Part shown: positions 23,601-31,480 of the stretch, piece after piece
How the letters are laid out: every line of letters begins with the position of its first letter
Position numbering within the stretch: the first letter of the stretch is position 1
Origin: Nelumbo lutea
Taxonomy: Eukaryota; Streptophyta; Magnoliopsida; Proteales; Nelumbonaceae
DNA: 64,000 nt
Assembly (NCBI GenBank): GCA_022828595.1
Contig: JAKGHH010000002.1
Location: forward strand, 70,652,383 to 70,716,382
Direction of reading: 5' to 3'
The notes under the pieces: model-generated
Database searches by the model: none
The model's input: the letters and a program-made list of their open reading frames with translations, nothing else
What the model was told of the DNA's origin: nothing
Program-made: the position numbers and the translations under genes

Positions 23601-26600
23601 TGGAAAGATGGGTTCCCTCTTGTAATCAGATATCAGTAGAGACAGACAGGTTAGTGGTTAGACGTTTTGGATTACTGATCAACTTGTGGTGCAAAGAGGT
23701 TTTGGTGAAGGTCGCAGAACTTTGCAGAGCTGTGTTGGAAGCAGCCAATTTGCATGATCCCTTGAGTGATTGTAGTTAAATCTAATGGTCTCTGGTTGTG
23801 GAGTCAGGGGCATGAGGTTGAAGGTGATGACATGGCAGGGTGGATTACACATGGTGGTAGAGTTAACAAGAATGAAATGGGTCAGTGGATTAGTTGTGCT
23901 GGGGAAGGGGAAAGGGCAATTGGAAAAGAAGTTGGTTCCCAGGGAGGAACTACAATGGATGATGTTGAGCAGTTTGCAGCTCAACCACCAAGGAACACTG
24001 TTATGGGAAGTGGAAAAGAGGAAGTTAATGTTGTAGAGAAGTCTAAGGAGCCAAATTCTAATAGCTTTCTGTTGGTTCAACCAGAGGGTGGTCCAGACCA
24101 ATAGTTGAATGTTTTCAAGGAGTCACGTGACTCGGGTTTGCCCCAAGCTTGTTTGAATGGTAATAGCACATTGATAGACAATGGCGGTGGTCTATCCTCG
24201 TCTTCTCCTTCTCAGAGGCATAGGTGCAAGAAGGAGGCTGGTTACGAAAAAGATATTTCAAAAGTTCAGACTTTCTCTTAACAGGATACGGATGGATTTG
24301 TTGCATTTGCATGGTGCACAACTTACTATTCCTACAAGAATAAAGAGAGGATCATAAAGAAAGGCAACTCAAAAACAAAGATGGCGAGGACTGTTGACAG
24401 ATCCAGGGCGAGTTCTCGGCAATGTAAGGTTGGAAAAGGAAAGCAAGAAGCTCATCCAATTGTGTTGACTGCATTGGAAAAGGCAATAGAAAAGAAGGTT
24501 CCTCATTGAATGTGATGAAGGTCCAATGAACAGCATGGATCTTAAGAATGGGAATCTAATTGTGGCAGGTGGAACAGTGGCAGATGTGTGTCCACAGGAG
24601 GAGATGGAATCTGAAGCTGGAATTTATGAGGGGGTCATGCATGACTTTTATCAGTTTATGGCAGTGGAGATATTGGCAAGAAGGATGAAAAAGGGAGGAA
24701 GAGAGGGAAGAGGTTTTTAAAGACAGAATGAATGAAAGGAAAAGGGAGGGTGAGAAAGATGGTGGGGTAGCAGAGATGTCAGGTTCAAAAGTTTATGAGA
24801 GAAAAAGAATAGAACTTTTCTGCTGGACAAAGATAAGGAAAAGGAAGTGGAACTGGATTACTGGAGGCCGATCTGTTAGAGGAGGAAGACAGAATTTTTT
24901 TTATGAAACTCATGAAGTTGGTAAGGAAATGGACTTGGGGACAGTGGTTAAAAAAGAAGTGGAAGTAAGCAAAACTTTGGGCTTATTTTTTCTTGGAGAG
25001 GAGGAATTTGCAAGGAAGACATTCAGGGAGATAGAAGAAGAAGATTGTAGGGAAGAAATCAATGGAAAGTCGGATAAGAGAGGGTTCACAAGTACATTGG
25101 TGGAAAAAAAGGCTTTAAGAGTACTGAAGTTGAAGTTGATGCTTGAGTAGATGTTGGAGTGTGGGAGGCAGTTCAAACTTTTGAGATAAATGCAGTGGTT
25201 GAATTAGAAAGATTTATTGACTGTTCTAAGGGGATATGATTAAGTGAACAGATGCCTAGTGCAGTAAGAAGATTTAGGAACAAGAAGCAACTCAGAACCT
25301 TTCAAGTTTCAACAGTTTCCAGTATTTATGAAGAAATTTATGAAAGCCGGGAAGGAGAGAATGCATTTTTACAATTAGGGTGGGATGTCAGGGGTTTTTG
25401 AGGGGTTTGAATTGAAGTTGGGTGTTTCTATTGTTTGGTAGAGATTAGGGTTGGGGGTAATCTTTGTCTCATGAGTGTGGGTCCTTGGGGCTTGTTTTTG
25501 AATGGGTTCCCTTTTTGTCTTTCTCTTTAGTCAGAAGGGTCTTTGGTTGCATTTGGGTTTGGTCTTTTCAGGACTGTTGCTGGTTCTGGCTTGGTTTGTT
25601 TCTTGGGAGATTTGATTGGATTTTGTTGTATTTTTTTTTTGGTGGGCAATGCCTAATCACCTCTTGATGTAATATTTTTTCTTAATAAATTTTACTTTTC
25701 ATTTATCTTCAAAAAGAATAACCTTTATAACATTTCAACGTGTTTCCTATATTTGGAAGACCAATATTTTTTTATCAGCAACTCAGAAATTTTATTAAGA
25801 TTAAAAAAGACAAAGATTACAACAAGAGGTTGTTAAAACTACAACCCAATACAAAAAGAATCCCATCGCTTTCAAAGACCAATATTTCCACCAACGCTGG
25901 TTTAAACCTTGATGGTACATAGGGCAAAGTAACATGATAAAATGTGTAAATCCAATTTATGAAGTTCCTCCATAAATTCCTTTTAAAATCATGCATTGTT
26001 AAAGGATAAACAAGTTAACTGTTAAAAATGTATGAAAACATATTACTGATCAAAAAATGTACAAAAATATACACTCCAAGAATCTACGGGTATCAAACAT
26101 CATTGGAGTGGAAATTTTGTTAGCTCACCACACTGTTTGCATCCCTCCCTCCACAAAGCAGAAGAAGACCATCAGAACGAGCACTTGCTGTTGCATACCT
26201 AATCAAGAATATAAGGTAGAAACAAACTCAGGTTGAAAGAAAGAAAAACCAATCAAGGACTTCCACAACAAGAAGTCATTTGGTAAGCATTGAAATGGCT
26301 GAATTGAATTACTCATTGGTTTGTACTTGGAAAAAATAGTCAACTCAACTCAATTAAGCCTTATCCTAACTATAATAGTAATCAATCCAATATGTCATTC
26401 AGCCATTAAGGAGATCATAACCTATTAATGATTTATTCACTGATAAGACAGAGCAAAAAGTTGTTCATTTAGCCTAAGGATGCAAACACCCAATTTGAAC
26501 AATTTATGCTGCATTGGGCCAGACCCATTCAAGTTTTAAAATGCTCAACTCAAGCCTGCCCAAGTTGCACCCCTAGTACAGCCACTTCATCTGTCATTAA

Positions 26601-29600
26601 ATGGCCCCAAATAAATCACTTCGGTCACACCATTCCAAAAGCTTAAAAACAAAGACCAAAGCATATCAATGCATAATCATCCATCAGCAACTGCAAAGAA
26701 AGTATGAGTTGCCAAAAGTATGCAAAGCAGCAGATGTACTTTGTTTAATGTAAGCAAATAACCAATACTTCATGTTATACATGTACAACTAATTAACAAG
26801 ATGAGAACCTGCAACAACGTACTTTGTTTAATGTAAGCAATAACCAATACTTCATGTTATAGATGTACAACTATATTAAATGCAAAATTAGGTCTATGGA
26901 CAACTATATTAGAAACATGAGGTTTCAAAATAAGTACAACTAAAATAGAATAGATGCAATCTAAATTTAATAATAATAAAAGTGCAAGCCAGGGTACACT
27001 TAGGATTGGAGACCAAGAAATGACACAATGCACACAATGCAACCGCTTTCATTACCTGGGTTAATAATCCATAACAAAGGAGAGATTGAGGAAGTCACTC
27101 ATAGAATTAGAACATGATGGGCAAAATGGAGGGTGCATCCAGAATCATATGTGATAAGACAAATACCACTTTGGCTAAAAGGAAAATTCTATAAAACAGT
27201 TGCGAGACCAGCTATGTTGCATGAAGCAAAAGTATTGTGCTTGGGCAGTTAAGTAACATCATGCAGAAAAACAAATGCATAGATGGATGAGTAGTAAAAC
27301 CACAAAGGGCAGGGTTAGAAATGAAGTCATACAAAGGAACCTAGAAGTAGATTACTCCTTGGTGGCAATCCAAGATCTATAAGCTTTTGGACTCCAGTAG
27401 TTGAGAGAATTGAGAAAGCATTAGCTGGGTGGAAAAGAAAGTACGTTTCTCTAGGGGGGAAAATCACTTTGATAAAATCAACCTTGGCCAACCTACCTAT
27501 CTACTTCATGACTGTATTTAGGATATCTCAAGCAGTTGTGAAGAGGGTGGAAAAGCTGATGAGAGATTTCCTGTGGGAATCAGGAGATAGAAAAAGGGAC
27601 CATCTGATGAAATGGGAAAAGGTGGTAAAAAGGAAAGAGGAGGGAGTAGGGTATAGATAACATTAGTAAGAAAAACCTTGCTCTTTTCAGTAAGTGGTTG
27701 TGGTGTTTCCCTTTAGAGAATGACAGATTGTGGCATAAAATGGTCTCAAGTATTCATTGGCTGGCTAGGAATGGACGGGATGCCAGCATTCTGCAAAGAG
27801 CTAACCTTGCCATGCTATGGAAAGCAGTGCATGGTATCCTGCCCCAATTCCTTGAGAACGTCAAGTATGATTTGGCTTTCTGGTAATAGGATAAGTTTTT
27901 GGGAAGATGTGTGGGTTGGGAATGTTCAATGTTCCTTCAAAAGATTTGTTTCCTTCGCTGTTTGCTCTCTCTAATCTCAAGGAGAAACCTGTGTCCGATT
28001 TCTTTGGGTCTCCCTCCTCCCCTAGGGGGGGATGGAATTTGGAGCTTGTAAGAAACCTTCCAAAATTGGTGGAGTGTCTAGAGATGGGAATATATGTGGC
28101 CTGTATTCAGGACCTATCGATCAAGGCGACTCAGTGAGAGATGAATTTTTGGCTGCTATTATTAGGGAACAAAAAGCTAAGGTATGGGAATTATAGGCTG
28201 ATTGTTGAAGGGGACTCAAAAATAGTCATTGGTTGGTTGAAAAAAGGAGAAGGGGTTCTATGGCAATTCAGAAAGGATTTCAGAAGATTCAAGATGATCT
28301 CAAGAATATGCAAATCCATTTAGGAGGTCTGCAAATGGGTTGGAAGATGGACTGGCTAAGCAAGGAACTCATAGGCAGCATTTGTTTTGGGCTCAATGTT
28401 AATTATGTGGGGGGATCTTTGCTGTAAAGGGACTTCAACCCAACAACTTCTTGTTGTACCTTTTTGTTCTTTAATCTTAATAAAATTTTCTTGAGTTGCT
28501 GATCAAAATATATATGTGATAAAATGAGATAAAGTAGATTGAGATAGCTTGGTCACATGCATAAAAGACCATCTACAGCACCCATTAAAAGAAGTGGTCT
28601 ATTACAAGTTGAAGGGGCTAGAAGAATTAGGGCAGACCTAAAGGGACTTTGGTTGAAATAGTAAGAGGAGCAAAGAAATTCCTAGTCAAGAGTCTGAAGC
28701 AGTCAAGCATTTAAGCAAATCTTGAAAGGAGTTCAGTTGGAGTTTAATGTTGTTGTTGGTTTTGCCAGTTGTTGGGAGCATGGAGTTAGTGATGTGGGTT
28801 TGTAGTGGCATTTTGTTAATGGCGTGTTGAGCTCTTCTCATGGTGTTTGTTTTTCTCTATTAGTCAGGTTTGGGTGGCAGCTGTCAATTTGATTTGTGTC
28901 ACACTATCACTATGTTTGGACGTGTGAGTTGGGTGTGAGTTTGGTTTAAGGGGTTGTCTTTTCTTTTTTTGAGGGTGATATCTTATCACCTCCAGATTTA
29001 ACTGTGGATATGGCTTTAAATAGAATGAATTGGCAAAACAGGATTCACATAGCTGACCCCATATCCTTGTATCCTTCTTCCTTTTCTCTTAGTAATTTAT
29101 TTTATTTATTACAAACAAAAAGGGTTTAAGTGCCCATAATTTAACAATGGGTATGGCATTGAACAGAACAGAATGGAGAAACAGAATTCATGTAACCGAC
29201 CCCATATAGTTGAGACAAAGCTTAGATGATGCACAATGTTTTCACAATTACATGCAATCAGATCTTATAGAATCTGATAAAAAAACTTACATGCACGGAG
29301 GTGGACCTTCCCCTTCTGGCTCCAATTTGCGCCATTCATAAGGCTTCGCAGCAGTGTCTAGGGCCCATACATCAGCTAAAGGTCGCTTCCCTGTTTAACA
29401 CGCACCAAAAATTTTACCAGCTTTTTTTTTGCAAGTATCAATTGTATTGTATTAGTACCAAAATTTTGCCACCTTTTATATAATGAGCAACAAGAGATAA
29501 TAAAACAATTATTCAGCAACCAAGAGGTGGGAATTGTCTGCGCTAAAAGAACATGGTAGCTTACCATCATTTCCACCAATTGCCAAAAGAAACCTTTGCC

Positions 29601-30974
29601 CAACAAGAGCCATCACATGACCATAACGTGGCCCTGGACCAGGGCCTTGGACGACAACCCTAAGAAAAATGAATTTCATTTTTAACAAATAAAAAACACC
29701 TAAATTAAACGAAATATGAAATCAGTCCTATGTAAAAAACCTGTGCCATCTTGGTCGTTGCTGTGTAAGGTCTAGAACATGCAGATCCTCTGCAGACAGC
29801 CCAGCAGGACCAATTCCTCCCTGACTCAAATCATTGTTAAAGAGGGGAAAAGAGAGTATATAGATGAGTATCAATCTGTCAGTAGAAATAAAGGATTTTA
29901 ATTACATTAACCAATATATGCATATCAGTAGATATTTAGTTTTACACCAACCTGAATAACTACCATTGTACCCACAGCAGTTGCCACATGTGCTGCCCTC
30001 GGCGAGGGTGGTTCTCCAAGAGGAGTAAGCCTGCAAAGAAGCTCATAAAGAAGCAAAGCAGTCAGCCGCATTACAACTATTTTAGATATTTCAAACATCC
30101 ACAATGTTTTGCAACTTGATAAGATAAAAAGTAACACTCTGAAACATACCTAGACCATTTATTTGAATTAACATCATAACAGTGAACATCAGCAGTGGCA
30201 CCTGCTAGTCCTGCAATCCAGGAAATCTGTTGTCACAAAAGGGCTTTAGAACAATTTTTTTTACTAGCATAAACTCTAGTTCTTATAGGAAGCTGAGTTG
30301 TGGATAAGCCAAAGTTTGTGGGTGTAATGAATTCAACTACATTGGAACATGATCTCTATATGTGAAACTTAAACGTGAAATTACTCAGTTAAGGTAAGAT
30401 TAGGGTTCTATTACATAAACTAGAGAAGCGGTAAGCGAACAGAAATTCAGGGCGGGAAAACAATAATAGTAAGAAATATGGTAATGATAAGGCAAAATGG
30501 ATCAATAGACATACGGATGCCAGCACTTCCGGCAGACGACGGTGGACCAGAAGCCGCAGAGTTGCCTTCTAGAGCAGTGGCACCACCAAACAAGATAAGT
30601 CGAGGGCCGATGTATCCAGCCGTTCCTTCTTCCCCAACGGCAGCAACCGCGGTCAACGTGTGACCGCATCTAGGCCCCGGCCCATCCTCTTTCTTCTCTA
30701 TGTTCGCTTCAACGACAGAGTACGTGGGCGCCGGCCTCGGCCCGGCGACCGGAGCTTGCTGCACCTGAGGCGGCTGCTGCTGGGGCTGAGCTTGCGGCTG
30801 CTGTACCTGAGCCTGCTGCGGCTGCGACGTTGGAGTCACCGAAGACGCAGATTGCTCTCCTCCACCGAGCTGCTCTCCATGCCTGCTACTGTCCATAGAC
30901 GAGATCGCTCCAGGGTCGTGATTATGCCCATGATCTTGACCGGACTCCGGCATCATCGACGAATCGACCTCCAT
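2661..30974 (-). CDS. BSL2/BSL3-like: BSL2/BSL3-like Kelch-repeat serine/threonine phosphatase, 14 exons, 3' end outside window
   Basis: Exons by homology and GT-AG borders, read downward: 30974-30515, 30210-30150, 30030-29952, 29820-29741, 29659-29565, 29390-29291, 26198-26129, 18940-18839, 18751-18670, 13929-13750, 4347-4080, 3982-3742, 3605-3435, 2899-2661. All phases join cleanly, giving about 743 residues; family members are about 1000, so roughly the last 270 residues are off-window. Order: Gln/Pro-rich N-terminus (residues about 40-80), Kelch repeats (GPGPRCGHTLTAV, PRAAHVATAVG, GPRYGHVMALVG, SRYQHAA-type, RRCRHAAAAVGDL), an Ala-rich linker, then the PP1-like domain start with the metal-binding GDLHGQ motif. 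The long N-terminus and linker favour BSL2/BSL3 over BSL1. Known family role: dephosphorylates GSK3-type BIN2 kinase in brassinosteroid signalling, in nucleus and cytoplasm. The start is the ATG opening the conserved N-terminal exon. No frameshift or stop was seen. Introns of 7.2 and 9.4 kb are transposon-filled. Confidence 0.95.
4348..5699. other. BSL intron 10, proximal part, no gene seen
   Basis: AT-rich intron sequence with no recognisable domain, RNA gene or terminal repeat. Confidence 0.5.
5700..6890 (+). mobile_element. decayed L1-type LINE fragments
   Basis: Around 5780-5912 the plus frame reads LQLNRLASELEKPFSEEEVC followed by EAILKGENG, the segment between endonuclease and reverse transcriptase in plant L1 ORF2. 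From about 5940 to 6890 follow acidic, Lys-rich frames with many stops, including EQFARKAF at about 6777-6800, a motif shared with the ORF1-like elements at 25.0 and 62.5 kb. Heavily mutated. The fragment ends where the Copia LTR begins. Confidence 0.55.
6895..7188 (+). repeat. Copia 5' LTR (294 bp)
   Basis: Starts TGTTAAGAG and ends CAATAACA, giving TGTTA/TAACA inverted termini. A TATA box (CATATAAATC) lies at 7039-7048, and a (CT)n tract at about 7105-7122 lies downstream in the expected leader. The tRNA-primer site begins at the next base. No second LTR copy is in the window. Confidence 0.8.
7189..7200 (+). other. Copia primer-binding site
   Basis: TGGTGTCAGAGC immediately follows the LTR. 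It is one base from the classic plant Copia site TGGTATCAGAGC, complementary to the 3' end of initiator methionine tRNA. Confidence 0.8.
7480..7782 (+). pseudogene. Copia gag N-terminal domain, interrupted by a stop
   Basis: The frame opens at an ATG (7480, MATTEDSSEH) and contains LTSIKWNGDNYVPWAKSAEV, the retrotransposon Copia-like N-terminal motif, then a DDKP and a W-x-WNSI block of the UBN2-type gag. It ends at TGA in the E-I-(W) position, where the family has Trp; downstream the frame continues with EHAKKLYSGQNN, showing a premature stop. Capsid-like function in the intact element; not functional here. Confidence 0.8.
8116..9019. mobile_element. hAT-type non-autonomous element in the Copia gag
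   Basis: Ends are TAAGGGTGTT and the complement TAGGGGTGTT, followed by subterminal repeats of GGTTTGGT and AACCAAACC. The flanking 8-bp copies TTTGCGGT (8108-8115) and TTTGCAAT (9020-9027) match at six of eight bases, as expected for an aged hAT duplication. The Copia frame is continuous when the element is removed. There is no transposase. Confidence 0.75.
8445..8590. repeat. GC-rich palindromic block of GCCTAGGTGCAC-type repeats
   Basis: Several copies of CCTAGGTGCACC and of AGGCGCAC/GTGCGCCT in both orientations fold back on each other in an otherwise AT-rich element. A diverged relative lies at about 12395-12490. Such short inverted units resemble transposon subterminal repeats; here they sit in the middle of the hAT element, suggesting a separate nested insert. 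Confidence 0.5.
9378..9521. mobile_element. MITE-like fragment in the Copia gag-pol region
   Basis: GC-rich sequence starting with a 13-T run and ending GATACGTATCGGCCAACCTT. The tail resembles the CGTATTGGCCGATATGTATC part of the MITE at 36521-36733. It interrupts the Copia frame between a zinc-knuckle/protease-proximal part and the LSVSKLTKSL pre-integrase segment. Borders are approximate and no target duplication was seen. Confidence 0.4.
9541..10065 (+). pseudogene. Copia GAG-pre-integrase and integrase N-terminal half
   Basis: The plus frame (with stops) gives LSVSKLTKSLNCSI, FQDLKTGMKIDGGHEAGRLY, the zinc-binding WHCRLGHPSHKALKLL and ALVHSDIWGP with the first catalytic Asp of the integrase, then FVIFVDDYKRMTWPYLMK. 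It stops at the LINE insertion, in the middle of the core domain. Confidence 0.8.
10066..11976 (-). mobile_element. 5'-truncated L1 LINE inserted in the Copia integrase
   Basis: Minus strand, 5' to 3': DSKLEKIMGDFLWEP (end of the RT region), MWRFPCEEDRLWHRVI, the WEDLWVGD motif, a zinc-binding reverse-transcriptase tail region, then an RNase H with LKLNFDGSSFVNPGRVGIGG. It ends in a T-run (A-tail in sense) at 10066-10080. The host integrase frame breaks after HTLFGV and resumes after GVRIKILHSDNG, so the sequence TTGGTGT / ATGGTGT at the borders probably reflects the target. Many stops; inactive. Confidence 0.8.
10070..10410. repeat. tandem duplication of the LINE 3' tail (about 172-bp unit)
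   Basis: The block starting with the T-run and ATCAGCAAGAAAATTTTTAA is repeated head to tail starting near 10242 (ATCAACAAGAAAATTTTTAA). The two units differ at only a few sites, so the duplication is younger than most of the LINE's stop mutations. Confidence 0.85.
11977..12382 (+). pseudogene. Copia integrase C-terminal half
   Basis: Resumes the interrupted integrase: IKILHSDNGREY (second catalytic Asp), an out-of-frame HQTCYAYT segment, then VEQKNRHLLEIAQSLLHH with the third catalytic residue region, PKHFG, and KCVCLGYFRTQKG. At least two frameshifts. Ends abruptly at about 12382. Confidence 0.75.
12383..13749. other. BSL intron 10, distal part, no gene seen
   Basis: Begins with a GGCAC/GTGCC-rich fold-back segment (12395-12490), then AT-rich sequence with A-runs at 12785-12830. 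The phrase GGCATAATGTATCAA occurs twice (12761 and 13108). No coding similarity was recognised. Confidence 0.5.
14553..17490 (-). mobile_element. L1 LINE (RT end to 3' tail), split by a MITE
   Basis: On the minus strand from 17490: IGNNAFVFQRKSATFDYLVV, LIFCEGNE and FEKSCIVRIN (end of the RT domain), then KEGGLGLGNVNKKNFALLGK and DRLWHQVITRIHG. After the insert at 15958-16605 comes FLHQFLSFIRYDV, the zinc motif CTLCKSNEENCYHLLISC, IWTLWEERNNRIFSG and RNase H remnants, ending in a T-run at about 14553-14561. The reading frame is continuous across the insert once one copy of GATTTCTTC is removed. Several stops. It lies in BSL intron 9, in the same orientation as the gene. Confidence 0.8.
15958..16605. 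mobile_element. Mutator-like MITE with 9-bp target duplication
   Basis: Perfect 9-bp direct repeats GAAGAAATC flank it (15949-15957 and 16606-16614). Termini are ATAATTGTCAAGG and the complement CATAGTTTTCAAGG, followed on both sides by GCCTAGGCG-type subterminal repeats; the middle is AT-rich and non-coding. A 9-bp duplication fits Mutator-like elements. A similar terminus, ATAGTTGTCAAGGGCC, appears near 19400. Confidence 0.85.
17491..18669. other. BSL intron 9, no gene seen
   Basis: AT-rich intron sequence with a short GGGCCCAAGCCC-type stretch at about 17808-17830, possibly a transposon remnant. Nothing else recognised. Confidence 0.5.
19078..19340 (-). mobile_element. LINE 3' end fragment
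   Basis: A long T-run (19078-19105) followed by sequence like the 3' tails of the other minus-strand L1 copies (ACAGAGACCTTACAATAATC), ending near 19340. It is a 5'-truncated L1 tail in BSL intron 7. No target duplication was established. Confidence 0.5.
19341..20540. other. BSL intron 7 segment with unidentified open frame
   Basis: Contains one terminus of the TTGTCAAGG MITE family near 19400 and a minus-strand frame at 20250-20483. The latter reads like protein (FLERATSIYQKSFTRKFSPR, KPLEEIDHILLSSKFWSKK), but I do not recognise it and it has no start or splice context. It may be LINE ORF1 or a captured fragment. Confidence 0.3.
20540..21330 (+). mobile_element. L1 LINE RNase H and 3' tail
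   Basis: Plus strand: a frameshifted W-x-x-W-EERNEKSR segment, FSADEIIRTWADVVQSF, then WKSPANNRTKLNFDGSV of the LINE RNase H, followed by a stop-ridden remainder and a tail of AATAAA repeats at about 21310-21330. Opposite in strand to BSL. Confidence 0.65.
21340..22370 (-). mobile_element. L1 LINE zinc-motif region, strongly decayed
   Basis: On the minus strand, fragments resembling the C-x-x-C-x(n)-H-x(n)-C tail (MRHVQ region near 21710) and the W-x-x-ERN segment near 21490 can be read, with many stops. Borders are uncertain. Confidence 0.4.
22660..22985. repeat. tandem duplication, about 165-bp unit
   Basis: GTGATTGGTTACATACCTAA and the following TTTCATAATTATCATTGTAT, CCATATATTTCATGATATTT and TATATGATTTCTCATGTTTT blocks occur twice head to tail (from about 22665 and about 22832). 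The units are nearly identical. Non-coding, in BSL intron 7. Confidence 0.85.
22990..25700 (+). mobile_element. non-autonomous retroelement with LINE ORF1-like frames, copy A
   Basis: Plus-strand frames with scattered stops: WLKIREVGNATIFLDLNLIE, WKDLLIAKSSTGSGRLGLVK, a long acidic/basic linker, and KEVEVSKTLGLFFLGEEEFA followed by RKTFREIEEED near 24955-25045. The 3' part is G/T-rich (TTTGGG repeats at 25380-25660), with AATAAA near 25683 and an A-rich end. No endonuclease or RT lies between, so it is either an L1 with ORF2 deleted or a non-autonomous family. Copy B is at 61340-63415. In BSL intron 7, antisense to the gene. Confidence 0.55.
25770..25874 (-). mobile_element. short 5'-truncated LINE tail with 13-bp target duplication
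   Basis: Perfect direct repeats AAGACCAATATTT (25757-25769 and 25875-25887) flank about 105 bases that begin with T-run and ATCAGCAACTCAGAAATTTT, like other L1 tails here. This is a textbook L1 target-primed insertion. Confidence 0.85.
26199..27049. other. BSL intron 6, no gene seen
   Basis: AT-rich intron. A roughly 35-base phrase containing GTACTTTGTTTAATGTAAGC is present twice (26737 and 26819), a small tandem-like duplication. No coding similarity. Confidence 0.5.
27050..29225 (+). mobile_element. RTE-type LINE 3' half, interrupted by an L1 and by another LINE tail
   Basis: Plus strand, three blocks: 27050-27345 (KGEIEEVTHRIRTWWAKWR, IPLWLKGKFYKTVARPAMLH), 28497-28690 (SRLR-LGHMHKRPSTAPIKRS, QVEGARRIRADLKG) and 28985-29225 (LTVDMALNRMNWQNRIHIAD-like, D-P-I-L-GQSL-like). 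These are successive conserved segments of plant RTE (BovB-like) ORFs after the RT core. The blocks are separated by the L1 at 27346-28496 and by a G/T-rich L1-type tail at about 28695-28980. In BSL intron 6, antisense to the gene. Confidence 0.75.
27346..28496 (+). mobile_element. L1 LINE fragment inside the RTE element
   Basis: Starts with an L-GGNPRS-like segment, then KALAGWKRKYVSLGGKITLI, VKRVEKLMRDFLWESGDRKR, ENDRLWHKMVSSIHW, the SFWEDVWVGN motif and RNase H pieces (LIVEGDSKIVIGWLKKGEG), ending AATAAAATTTTCTTGAGTTG near 28490. The RTE reading order is restored if it is removed. Confidence 0.75.
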
Positions 30975-31480
30975 TACGTCCGGCCTTCGGTGCTGCTGCC
31001 TTCCACGTTCCAGAGATCGGAGCTACGATTCTGCAAGATTAGCATTTCTTCTTTGTCCCATCCACATATCGAATAACCGCACAATTCAGCCCCACCTTCG
31101 CCGATTCAAGCCCACGAGATCATCAATAAAGGGCAATGAAACCCTCTCCTGGATTACCGATTGCCCGAGAACAAATCGAAATCCCGATAATTCGAAACCC
31201 GAAGACCTCCGGAGAAAATTAAATTTAGGTTTTCTCTCTTTCACTTCTATCTTTTCTCTTTCTGATTCCTCGAAACGGTCGAGAGGAATAGAAACCGGGT
31301 TGGGGCCTTCGGGGGAGAGGGAGGGGAGAAGAAAATCACAAAAGCAGTTAGGGCCAAGACAGCGAATGCCCGTCTCTCCTTCCACTTCTCTTTTTCTTTC
31401 TCTCTCTACTTTCTCTCTCCTCTCTTACCTTAATGATCCGGTGGTGATGTGTACGACCCACAACTCCGACGAATCCGTAG
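30975..31480 (-). promoter_or_regulatory. 5' leader and proximal promoter region of the BSL-like gene
   Basis: This is the 500 bases upstream of the BSL ATG. Read on the minus strand it is rich in GA tracts (around 31200-31270 and 31380-31425), typical of plant 5' leaders. A polypyrimidine tract ending in TTGCAG at about 31032 could be the acceptor of a 5'-UTR intron, but this is only a splice-like motif. No TATA box is obvious. The transcription start is not determined. Confidence 0.4.

Noticed and set aside
30660..31076. 138-residue plus-strand frame
   Set aside because: It is the antisense shadow of the Gln/Pro-rich BSL first exon; residues are Arg/Leu-rich translation of that composition.
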